The translations under genes and the position numbers were made by a program. 64,000 bases of DNA from Saccharibacillus sacchari DSM 19268 (lineage in GTDB: Bacteria; Bacillota; Bacilli; Paenibacillales; Paenibacillaceae). Of this stretch, positions 17,755 to 24,427 are shown in pieces (the stretch's first letter is position 1; every line of letters begins with the position of its first letter). The stretch is taken from NCBI RefSeq assembly GCF_000585395.1, contig NZ_KK073875.1:4580298-4644297 (forward strand), in the 5' to 3' direction. The notes beneath the pieces are model-generated. The model worked only from the letters and a program-made list of their open reading frames with translations, did not search any database and was not told the origin of the DNA.

Positions 17755-18128
17755 TTGCGTTGTTCCCCCTTCTCACGCTTAATCATCTGAATCACGTCTT
17801 CGGTCGTCATCCCCAGCTTCTCCGCTTCTTCCAACAGCTTGACCACCAGATCACTGTAAAATCGTTCGCGGCGTTTGGCCATGATCTTCTCCTTCGCTCC
17901 GACGGCTACGTACATCCCCAGCCCTCGCTTTTTATAGATGATATCCTCATTCACCAGCAGTCCGAATCCCTTTACGATCGTGGCGGGATTAATCTGGAAT
18001 ATGCGCGAAAACTGAGTTGTCGAAATAATCTGATCTTCTTCCGCATAAGTGCCGTTTAGAATGTCGTCCTCGATTCGCTCCGCAATCTGCTGAAAAATGG
18101 GCCGGCTCTCGTCGAATGGAATCGGCAT
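17751..18128 (-). CDS. GntR-family repressor, YtrA subfamily (125 aa)
   Basis: A short GntR regulator. The winged helix (residues about 8-75) has DESRPIFQQIAERIEDDI and the recognition region STTQFSRIFQINPATIVKGF. The C-terminal part is only a short helical dimerisation segment, which places it in the YtrA subfamily that controls linked ABC genes. I start at the ATG at 18128, five bases behind AAAGGTGG; a GTG three codons upstream overlaps the ribosome site. A perfect palindromic operator lies over its promoter, so autorepression is likely. Confidence 0.88.
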   Translation of the reverse strand: MPIPFDESRPIFQQIAERIEDDILNGTYAEEDQIISTTQFSRIFQINPATIVKGFGLLVNEDIIYKKRGLGMYVAVGAKEKIMAKRRERFYSDLVVKLLEEAEKLGMTTEDVIQMIKREKGEQRK

Positions 18129-18148
18129 TGTTACCACCTTTCTGGTTT

Positions 18149-18193
18149 GTTAGTTATGTAACTAACCATAATGGTAGAGGTGGTTTTTGTCAA
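18149..18193 (-). promoter_or_regulatory. Promoter and palindromic operator of the GntR/ABC operon
   Basis: The minus strand has TTGACA (18188-18193), a 17-bp spacer, and TATGGT (18165-18170). GTTAGTTATGTAACTAAC (18149-18166) is a perfect palindrome apart from its two central bases and overlaps the -10 box and the start site. Position and symmetry are what a YtrA-type GntR dimer needs. Confidence 0.75.
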
Positions 18194-18200
18194 TAGAAAA

Positions 18201-18228
18201 GGTCTGCGTAGATTCGCAGACCGGTTTT
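18201..18228. terminator. Terminator-like hairpin beside a type-A repeat
   Basis: GGTCTGCG pairs with CGCAGACC around TAGATT, with T-rich flanks on both strands. No gene ends nearby except through the repeat, so it may belong to the repeat locus. Confidence 0.65.
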
Positions 18229-18250
18229 TGAAGTTCCTATTTGTTTTTTT

Positions 18251-18428
18251 TGAAAAGCTTAGGCGCTGCGGGAGAAATTACAAGCATATGCTTCCGAAGT
18301 GCATTTCTTCGAAATGCTTCACAAGACGCTGTCTCACTTGGAAAACTGGGATAAAATTTAAATGGAAGTTTTCCAAGTTCAAAGGCGTCTTTCACTGAAT
18401 TTCTCCCTCCGCTAGAGCTTTTTTTATT
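18251..18428 (-). repeat. Type-A nested-palindrome repeat with an extra double hairpin
   Basis: Read on the minus strand it has the type-A arms (GCGGAGGGAGAAATTCAGTG, AAGACGCCTTTGA, then GAGACAGCGTCTT and AATTTCTCCCGCAGCG). The apical stem is AACTTGGAAAACT/AGTTTTCCAAGT, different from the 1 kb array but still perfectly paired. Between GCGTCTT and AATTTCTCCC it carries about 40 extra bases with two small palindromes (GCATTTC-GAA-GAAATGC and AAGCATATGCTT). The outer stem runs into a T run on the plus strand, so the whole element could act as a terminator. Confidence 0.9.
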
Positions 18429-18430
18429 AC

Positions 18431-18482
18431 ACACCTACACCTACACCTACACCTACACCTACACCTACACCTACACCTACAC
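18431..18482. repeat. Hexanucleotide microsatellite (ACACCT)n, about 8.7 units
   Basis: The plus strand shows uninterrupted ACACCT units over 52 bases. On the minus strand, downstream of the serine hydrolase gene, this is AGGTGT repeated, which contains no stop and gives a spurious Val-Gly reading frame. It sits between the repeat element and the gene end, outside any coding sequence I accept. Confidence 0.95.
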
Positions 18483-18581
18483 GATAAAGTTTAACGGGGT
18501 CTTTTCTTGGTGCAGAACATAGGTTAGTCAATATTTCGGTTGATTTGCATACTTCTCGAAAGCGAACGCCTCTTCGATTCT

Positions 18582-20597
18582 TTACTGCGTAACGTTGACC
18601 AGTTTGACCAACGTGATCGCGGCTTCTTGGCGCAGCAAAGGGGCGGTTGGGCGGTAGTTGTAGGTTCCGTCCGGATCGCGCTGCACTTCCTGGTCGTAGA
18701 GTTGGGAATCGATCATGAATTTGACGCCGTCGGCGGCCCAAGACGAAGGAGGATCCGAAAAAGTTACGGTACTTTCGCTTAGGGAAGTGCCGTAACTTGC
18801 CGAAGCGATGCGGAAGACCATCAATGCGGCTTCTTCGCGCGTGATCGGCTGGTCGGGGCGGAAGGTTCCGTCCGGGTATCCAGTGATTCCGCCAAGCTCG
18901 GTGAATAATTGGATGGCTTGGACATTGGGATCATCTTGGACATCGGCGAAGCGCGAAGGCGTGTTGAGGAGCTGACTATTCGCGACTTTGGCTAATTGTC
19001 CGACGAATTCGCTCCGGGTCACAGCTTCTTCCGGGCCGAAGTTCTTTTCTGATTCTTCGGTGGATAGGCCCATGAGTCGAATAGCTTCAATTGAGTCGGC
19101 ATACGGGCCATCGGCGTCAACATCTTGATAAGCTTCGAAATCCGGCATTTTTTCATACCAAGTATCTTTATAATAATCGGAGTAGAGGTAATCGACCCGG
19201 CCTTCCTTGTCTTTATGGAATCCGACTCCGTTACCGTAAGTATCCCGGAAAAAATCAGCTTCGGATGACTGCGGCTGTAGTCGGAAATTCAACATTTCAC
19301 TTGATTGAAATTGTAAAAATCCGTCGTCAGCCGTTACTTGGGCATACCGAGACGGTTGACGCAGATTGCGATAATAGCCTTCGTATTTTGCAAGTTCTTC
19401 GGTAGAAAGCGTTGGAAACTCTTCGTTGATCGACGTTGCTTCCGTTTTGGGATAATAATGATCCATGAAGCTTTTGAAAATCCCGTCGTAAGAAGCAAAA
19501 GTATCCGTATTGGTCACGAACATCGCGCCGACGCCTTGTTCGGGCAACAGCCACACGTAGGAATGAAACCCTCCCATGTCGCCGCCTTTGCCGGCTACGA
19601 CTTCTCCGTTATACGACTGGCGCGAGAAAAACTCGAATCCGTAACCGGAAATGGGCTGCCGGTCCGACATTTTGAAATGAACAGCTTCCATATCGGTTAT
19701 CGTATCCGACTGTAAAATACCGGTCTCCCCTTCACCCAGCATCGCCAGCATAAATTTCGCCATATCGGAACCTGTCGTGACCAAGCCGCCTGACGGCGCA
19801 TAGGCCGGAGCTAAGCCATTTTTATAAACGTCGAGTTTCTGGCCCTCTGAACTGTAAGCATTCGCCAGACGACCCTCCGTTTGCTCCGCACGACCGAATC
19901 CGCTGTTTTCCATACCGAGCGGCTCGAAAATATTTTGTTTAATCACCTCTTCATAAGGCATATCCAAGACTTTTCCGAGTATGTAACCTTGAAGGGTATA
20001 AGCAAAGTTGTCGTAGCGATAGACGGTTCCCGGCTCGCGTACAACGGGCGGCATGGACTGTTCGACGAATTCGTCGAGCGTCTTCCGTGCCTCGGGCGGC
20101 ATCAAAAGACTGATGTCCCCTTCGCCGCGTTCAAATCCGCTCGTATGCGTCAGCAGGTCAGCCATCGTGACCGGCACGTCCGTTTCATTGGGAATATTCA
20201 ATCCGTCCATATACGTCTGTACATCGGCATCCAGGTCGATTTTTCCTTGCTCGACCTGCTGCATGACCGCGGCTGCCGTAACCGTTTTAGATACCGACGC
20301 CATAGCAAATAGCGTCTGATCCGCATCAACCGGCGTTTGCGTCTCGATATCGGCGTAGCCGTAGCCTTTATTGAGCAGCACTTTTCCGTCGCCGACAACC
20401 GTAAGCACGGCTCCGGATTGCTTGAAGCGGTTGGTCATCAGATTATCGGCAAACTGTTCGATCTCTGCCGGATCGCTTGGACCGCGAGGCGACGGCTCGG
20501 CAGCGGTCGCGGCTCCGGCAACTTGCGGAAGAACCAATAATACTGTCAGTAATAAGATTGCCGCAGGCTTCATCTTTACTCCTCGCAATTGGAACAT
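18582..20597 (-). CDS. Secreted serine beta-lactamase-like hydrolase with SLH domains (671 aa)
   Basis: A signal peptide covers about residues 9-32 (KPAAILLLTVLLVLPQVAGA). The class-C beta-lactamase/penicillin-binding fold (about 45-380) has the active-site SVSK motif near residue 103 and YRYDN near 190 as the Tyr motif. A linker follows, then two to three SLH repeats from about 490 (DADGPYADSIEAIRLMG, then GITGYPDGTFRPDQPITREE), which bind pyruvylated cell-wall polymer. It is thus a surface-anchored esterase, peptidase or beta-lactamase-like enzyme; true antibiotic hydrolysis is unlikely for this subgroup but not excluded. The start at 20597 has GGAGGAGG; an ATG at 20573 with GAGGAG would give a cleaner signal peptide. 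Confidence 0.88.
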   Translation of the reverse strand: MFQLRGVKMKPAAILLLTVLLVLPQVAGAATAAEPSPRGPSDPAEIEQFADNLMTNRFKQSGAVLTVVGDGKVLLNKGYGYADIETQTPVDADQTLFAMASVSKTVTAAAVMQQVEQGKIDLDADVQTYMDGLNIPNETDVPVTMADLLTHTSGFERGEGDISLLMPPEARKTLDEFVEQSMPPVVREPGTVYRYDNFAYTLQGYILGKVLDMPYEEVIKQNIFEPLGMENSGFGRAEQTEGRLANAYSSEGQKLDVYKNGLAPAYAPSGGLVTTGSDMAKFMLAMLGEGETGILQSDTITDMEAVHFKMSDRQPISGYGFEFFSRQSYNGEVVAGKGGDMGGFHSYVWLLPEQGVGAMFVTNTDTFASYDGIFKSFMDHYYPKTEATSINEEFPTLSTEELAKYEGYYRNLRQPSRYAQVTADDGFLQFQSSEMLNFRLQPQSSEADFFRDTYGNGVGFHKDKEGRVDYLYSDYYKDTWYEKMPDFEAYQDVDADGPYADSIEAIRLMGLSTEESEKNFGPEEAVTRSEFVGQLAKVANSQLLNTPSRFADVQDDPNVQAIQLFTELGGITGYPDGTFRPDQPITREEAALMVFRIASASYGTSLSESTVTFSDPPSSWAADGVKFMIDSQLYDQEVQRDPDGTYNYRPTAPLLRQEAAITLVKLVNVTQ

Positions 20598-20665
20598 CCT
20601 ATTTCCTCCTCCTTGTTTTTTCTAATCCCTATCTATACGTTGCTAAATTGATAACGGTTTCATTC

Positions 20666-20707
20666 GCATGCCAAAAAACCGTCTTCGAGAAGACGGTTTC
20701 GGCATGC
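20666..20707 (-). terminator. Terminator of the small secreted-protein gene
   Basis: Inner stem AACCGTCTT-CGAG-AAGACGGTT is enclosed by GCATGCC/GGCATGC. The minus strand gives a T run inside the outer stem. Confidence 0.8.
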
Positions 20708-20724
20708 GACGCTTGGTTCGACGA

Positions 20725-21192
20725 TCAATCAAAAGATTCGTGGTGCAGATCGAGCATTTTTTCCAACAACCAATTATCCCGCTCCAACTGTGAATAATCG
20801 TCGGCCTGCCATCGGCTCACGATTTCTTCAAGCAGCTGCGCGTTGTTGTAAATGCCTCGTTTTTGGCCGCCTTCGATCATTTGATCAAATAGGTTCAAAC
20901 ACCATTTGGACGATAGGAAAATCGGTGTCGACTTCGGACTCAGCTTGGCTTCGGATACGGATTGCATCATGCCGACAATCACGAACTCGTCGGGCCATTC
21001 GCCTCTTTTCAGCGAAGCGAAAATTTCAAGCTCCGGGCGGTCGTTGATCACCACAATGTTCGGAGCGTCGGCGATCGGATTCGGGGCGACCGGATAGACG
21101 CGTTTGTCGGAATCCGGCGTTTGAGCCGCATACGCGTTTCCGGAGCTCAACAGGATGGCTGCCGCAAATGCGGCGAAGATCGTTTTTTTCAA
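20725..21192 (-). CDS. Small secreted protein of unknown function (155 aa)
   Basis: I do not recognise the family. The longest frame starts further upstream, but TTG at 21192 is preceded by AGAGGAG at eight bases, and starting there gives a clean signal peptide (LKKTIFAAFAAAILLSSGNAYA) with an AxA cleavage site. The mature part, about 130 residues, is acidic, has one Cys (KWCLNLF) and no known motif. The end is rich in charged residues and Trp. It has its own terminator and follows the slipin gene on the same strand after a gap of about 120 bp. An extracellular or lipid-surface role is likely only because of the signal peptide. Confidence 0.7.
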   Translation of the reverse strand: MKKTIFAAFAAAILLSSGNAYAAQTPDSDKRVYPVAPNPIADAPNIVVINDRPELEIFASLKRGEWPDEFVIVGMMQSVSEAKLSPKSTPIFLSSKWCLNLFDQMIEGGQKRGIYNNAQLLEEIVSRWQADDYSQLERDNWLLEKMLDLHHESFD

Positions 21193-21311
21193 TTCGCAGT
21201 CTCCTCTCGGTATGCAGGGTTCTTGATAAAGACGCGGAGCGGACGTAATTCGTTTGCCCAAACGACGAATTTCCCAAGTTTATTCGTCCGATCCGCCCGA
21301 TCCGTTTCCCC

Positions 21312-22604
21312 TTAACCGAGCTCTTTTCGATCTTCCCCTTGCCGCAATCCGAGCAGCCCGTTCATCTGCTCAAGCAAATTGCCGCCGCCGCTAAGCGAAA
21401 TGGTGCCGATCTTTTCGCAGATTTTCTCCACGAACTCCAATTCCTTGAGCCGGTACAGCGTCGCGTTTTCATCCATCAGCTTGGCCGTGTTCAGCAGGCT
21501 TCGGGTAGACGCAGTTTCCTCGCGCCGGGTAATCATGTTCGCCTGCGCCTTTTTCTCGGCCAACAGCACCGTATTCAGAATCGCGCGAATCTCGCCCGGC
21601 AAAATGACGTCTTTCAATCCTGCCGCAAGAAATTCAACCCCGTATTCGGCGCCGCTCGGCTTCAATCGACCCAGCACGTAATCACCGATCTCTTGTTTCA
21701 TTTTCAGCAAATCATCCAGCTTCATCGTGCCGACATACTCGCGCAGCAGCAGTTGGAGTTGCACATAGACCTGCTCCTCGAAGCCTTTGATCTCCGCCGC
21801 GCGAAGCGGATCGGTAATCCGGTATTGGCAGACGAAATTCAAACGCAGCGACACTTTGTCCTCGGTCAAAATTTCCTGTCCCGTCATATCGAGCTGTTGG
21901 CGGCGCAGATCGAACTTTTTGACCGTGACGGCTTCCGAACCGCGCCAGAAGAAGCTGCGTCCCGGCGAAAGCTGACGTTGCAATCGGTTGTCGAAGTACA
22001 GCAGTCCAACCTCATGACTGGACACGTCGACCGTCTGAATATAATTCGCTCCGATCTTTTCCAGCAGCGCACGGTTCACTTCCGGTCCGACCTCCGGCGT
22101 TGTGGCATCGACACGGACAAAAGTATGCGTAATCGGCTCTTTCCAATAGGCGTACGTGCCGGACATCAATACATCACGGAATCGGCCGTTCTCCAAATGG
22201 ATCACATATTCGCCGTCGCTGACCTCCGTCACGTTCAACTGAGCCATGAGATCCGCGTCATGACTGAACAAGCGCACATCCATCGCATCCGTCGCGCCAG
22301 CCAATGTTGGTCGATAATCAAACGGCTCGGTCGTTTTCTTGAATATCAATGTTCGAAGTCCTTCGCTCCAGGAAAAAAAACGATAAGATCCCGGCATCAG
22401 AGTGCGTACATAACGCCCTTGCTCAAAAAGCAAAGCACGCTCGTTATCGCCCACCTCAACCTTGCGGAATCCTGCACCCAGTACCCTTGTGCCGTATGCC
22501 CAGTTGTCAGCCGAATCGCTCGGACGGATATCCTTGCCCGGAAGCCCGGGAATTTTGCGCCCATGCGCTTGATTTATGTGGGATTGATGTTGAAAGTTTG
22601 TCAT
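21312..22604 (-). CDS. Slipin, SPFH/Band-7 domain protein (430 aa)
   Basis: An SPFH domain occupies about residues 170-400. The motifs GANYIQTVDVSSHEVGLLYF, SLRLNFVCQYRITDPL and the alpha-helical region with LAEKKAQANMITRREETAS mark the slipin/stomatin-like group. These oligomeric proteins organise membrane microdomains. The N-terminal 150 residues repeat a weaker version of the same fold (VGDNERALLFEQGRYV), giving a tandem layout. No clear transmembrane helix is visible, so it may be peripheral. I start at ATG 22604 (AAGGAGGAA), 32 residues inside the longest frame. It is preceded by an unusually long structured leader. Confidence 0.85.
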   Translation of the reverse strand: MTNFQHQSHINQAHGRKIPGLPGKDIRPSDSADNWAYGTRVLGAGFRKVEVGDNERALLFEQGRYVRTLMPGSYRFFSWSEGLRTLIFKKTTEPFDYRPTLAGATDAMDVRLFSHDADLMAQLNVTEVSDGEYVIHLENGRFRDVLMSGTYAYWKEPITHTFVRVDATTPEVGPEVNRALLEKIGANYIQTVDVSSHEVGLLYFDNRLQRQLSPGRSFFWRGSEAVTVKKFDLRRQQLDMTGQEILTEDKVSLRLNFVCQYRITDPLRAAEIKGFEEQVYVQLQLLLREYVGTMKLDDLLKMKQEIGDYVLGRLKPSGAEYGVEFLAAGLKDVILPGEIRAILNTVLLAEKKAQANMITRREETASTRSLLNTAKLMDENATLYRLKELEFVEKICEKIGTISLSGGGNLLEQMNGLLGLRQGEDRKELG

Positions 22605-23110
22605 GAATAAGTTCCTCCTTGGAATCTTTGGGACGGAAGTTCGCCTATTCTCACGTGCGGAGCTTGGCTTAAGCCGATTCCGGTCGTGCAGGGAAGACAA
22701 AGATTCGTACAGCCGAAGATCGGTCCCGACTTCGAACCGACATCAACCTACTTTCCTTCTGCCTCTATGCCCGACCTTTACCGGCGAATCCGCCACGGCT
22801 GCAAAGCACACTCGCATATCGGACCCTGTATAAGCAGCACCGCCGGAACTCCTCGTCCTCAAAGATTTTCATTTGTGTCTCCATTTGAAGTGGAGAATGC
22901 TCAACCAAGAGCTCGCATCTAAAGCGAGTGGGGATTCGAACCCCGCAAATATTGCGCTTTTTTTGCGAATGCGGCTTCCGGTATACCGCCAGCGCATCGC
23001 GCCCGGCACCGCCGAACCTTATCGAAGTCCGTGCCTGGGGAACACATTCGCGAATTCCTCGTGGAATCTGTACCCATTATGTCCGATCCTTCAGAACTCC
23101 AACAGGGCGT
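22605..23110 (-). other. Structured non-coding leader upstream of the slipin gene
   Basis: About 500 bases without a supportable gene. On the minus strand there are many helices. GCGAATGTG pairs with CGCATTCGC at long range (about 23053 to 22965) and encloses CCC/GGG, GGCAC/GTGCC and CGGTATACCG elements. A hairpin ATTCC-ACGA-GGAAT and a hairpin CGCAA-TAT-TTGCG also occur, and ATCGGAC near 23085 can pair with GTCCGAT near 22822. Downstream is the tRNA-like cluster listed separately. I see neither a conserved riboswitch core nor a signature of RNase P, tmRNA, SRP or 6S RNA. A new leader RNA or ncRNA is possible. Confidence 0.4.
22879..22944 (-). ncRNA. Four-hairpin tRNA-like module in circularly permuted order (candidate)
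   Basis: Reading the minus strand there are four hairpins: GGGG-TTCGAAT-CCCC (canonical T-loop), CTCGC-TTTAGAT-GCGAG, GCTC-TTGGTT-GAGC (D-loop-like with GG) and CTCCA-CTTCAAA-TGGAG. The last has the C-U-anticodon-A-A pattern of an anticodon loop, with UCA at the anticodon. The order T, acceptor, D, anticodon is a circular permutation of a tRNA. It has no CCA and a closed 5-bp 'acceptor', so it is not a normal tRNA gene. Chance assembly of short stems remains possible. Confidence 0.35.
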
Positions 23111-23138
23111 AACTATGGCGACTGACTTTTTACGCAGC

Positions 23139-23163
23139 AAAAAAGCTGCCAGTTTGGCAGCTT
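23139..23163 (-). terminator. Terminator-like hairpin, left flank of a type-B repeat
   Basis: AAGCTGCCA-GT-TTGGCAGCTT is followed by six T on the minus strand. It closely resembles the hairpin at 23352 on the other side of the repeat. Confidence 0.75.
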
Positions 23164-23167
23164 GGAT

Positions 23168-23348
23168 TGTCGAGAAAGTCACTTTGGCGAGGGAAGCGAG
23201 AAAACTCCGAGAGAAATTCGTTCAATCCGCTGTCTCACTTGGAAAACTGGATTTAAATTTGAGTGGTTGTTTTCCAAGTTCAAAGGCGTCTTGAACTGAA
23301 TTTCTCTCTCCGTCTTCTCGCTTCCAGCTACGTTGGACTTCCTCAATA
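23168..23348 (-). repeat. Type-B nested-palindrome repeat (about 181 bp)
   Basis: On the minus strand the left arm runs AAGTCCAACGTAGCTGGAAG, CGAGAAGACGGAGAGAGAAATTC; the right arm is GAATTTCTCTCGGAG, TTTTCTCGCTTCCC, then TTTCTCGACA at the tip. The core, unusually for B, is type-A-like: AAGACGCCTTTGA on the left, GAGACAGC on the right, with apical stem AACTTGGAAAAC/GTTTTCCAAGT. It therefore looks like an A/B hybrid. Terminator hairpins of related sequence flank it on both sides. Confidence 0.9.
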
Positions 23349-23351
23349 CGT

Positions 23352-23377
23352 TAAGGCTGCCAAGTCGGCAGCCTTTC
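23352..23377 (+). terminator. Terminator-like hairpin, right flank of the type-B repeat
   Basis: AAGGCTGCCAAGTCGGCAGCCTTT forms a GC-rich stem followed by T/C. Its sequence mirrors that of the hairpin at 23139. Confidence 0.7.
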
Positions 23378-23410
23378 CCTTACTCCTATCAGTAAAGTTT
23401 GATTTGAAAC

Positions 23411-23590
23411 GAAGCCTCCAGCGGAGGGAGAAATTCAGTGAATTACAGGATTTCGAAGAAAACCTGCGGTAACATTAAGCGCTATGTTGACGCCTTTGAG
23501 CGCGGAAAGCCGGAGGCTTTTTGCGCGAGACAGCGTCTTGAATGAATTTCTCCCGCAGCGCCTCGGCTTCCGATTCGAATAGGACTTTCC
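23411..23590 (+). repeat. Type-A nested-palindrome repeat with inserted hairpins, abutting a stop codon
   Basis: Type-A arms are GCGGAGGGAGAAATTCAGTG and GAATTTCTCCCGCAGCGCC, the core GACGCCTTTGA faces GAGACAGCGTC, and the apical stem is GCGCGGAAAGCC-GGA-GGCTTTTTGCGC with wobble pairs. After CAGTGAA about 45 extra bases carry two hairpins (CAGG..TTTC-GAA-GAAA..CCTG and AACAT..ATGTT). The right end, TTCGAATAGGACTTTCC, matches the outer end of the 57.8 kb copy and stops one base before the stop codon of the gene at 23592. Confidence 0.88.
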
Positions 23591-23591
23591 A

Positions 23592-24365
23592 TCAATCCCA
23601 CCAAAAGCTCCAGTTAGAGCTTCGCTTCAAATAAGCCGCATAGGCTCCGATCGAAGCGAATCCTTCGAGCACGTACGAACAAAACATAAAATGCTCGCGA
23701 GCAAGCTCCAACGCTTCTTCGTCACTTTCCGGCAATCGCGAAGCCCGCAGCAGCCATGAATCTTCGCTGACCGCCGTAGGAACAGCCCCGTACCGTTTTT
23801 GCCAATCCCGGAACAATGCCGCTTGCTCCACAGGTTGCGGACATTCGTTATAACCGCCCATCGGGATAGTCAAGGGAGCTGTCCAAGCATCCGCTTCCGG
23901 CAGATCCAACAGCAGCAGTTCGCCTTCTTCATTACGCTCCACCCAAGCCGCATTGGGTAAAGGCTCTTGCAGAACAGAACCCTCCTCTTCGACGTTCACA
24001 AGCTGCTCATCCATTAACTCAGGCTGCTCCGCCCATAAAGCCGCATAAGCTTTGTATGCAGAGCGCAGATCATCCTGCTTATGATCGATTGTCGGCAATC
24101 CGCTATCCGCAAGGGAATCGGCAACGACCTTTTTGAGTACATCCGATACAGACAGGCTCTCGGCCCGTATTAATTGTTCTTCAACATAGCTCCGAATCGA
24201 ATCCTCACCGTCTGCCGCTTCCTCCAGCATTTCCTCAATGTTATCGCCAGCGACAACCAATACTCGATGCAGACCTTGGGACGCCTGTATCGGATACTGG
24301 ATTTGTTCCGCCTGAACGACCGCTACCTTGTACGCCTGCAACAAGCCCAACACTATTTCGCTCAC
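23592..24365 (-). CDS. DUF4253-domain protein (257 aa)
   Basis: The C-terminal 110 residues carry the DUF4253 pattern: WQKRYGAVPTAVSEDSWLLRAS, then A-EHFMFCSYVLEGFASIGAYAAYL and the terminal WSFWWD. The molecular function of DUF4253 is unknown. The N-terminal half is acidic and helical. The start is GTG at 24365, nine bases behind AAGGAGG; the longer frame reads through 45 residues of basic, non-protein-like sequence. It follows the ABC operon on the same strand with a 62-bp gap and may be its last gene. Its stop is directly bordered by a type-A repeat. Confidence 0.7.
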   Translation of the reverse strand: MSEIVLGLLQAYKVAVVQAEQIQYPIQASQGLHRVLVVAGDNIEEMLEEAADGEDSIRSYVEEQLIRAESLSVSDVLKKVVADSLADSGLPTIDHKQDDLRSAYKAYAALWAEQPELMDEQLVNVEEEGSVLQEPLPNAAWVERNEEGELLLLDLPEADAWTAPLTIPMGGYNECPQPVEQAALFRDWQKRYGAVPTAVSEDSWLLRASRLPESDEEALELAREHFMFCSYVLEGFASIGAYAAYLKRSSNWSFWWD

Positions 24366-24427
24366 TCGCCGTTTCCTCCTTAACTCTATAGAGACATCGA
24401 TTAAAACTCCTCTGTTTCTACTATAGG

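Noticed and set aside
18427..18741. Minus-strand frame ending in Val-Gly repeats
   Set aside because: It is the microsatellite read in one frame and overlaps the end of the SLH hydrolase gene.
21339..22610. Plus-strand frame opposite the slipin gene
   Set aside because: Shadow frame with antisense-type composition; slipin motifs are clear on the other strand.
22912..22960. Ordinary tRNA gene around the GGGGTTCGAATCCCC arm
   Set aside because: No 7-bp acceptor stem, no CCA and no anticodon arm upstream in the correct order; only a permuted module fits.
22919..23182. Small minus-strand frame ending in RGSNPHSL
   Set aside because: The ending is a translation of the T-arm-like sequence, a classic spurious product; no ribosome binding site.
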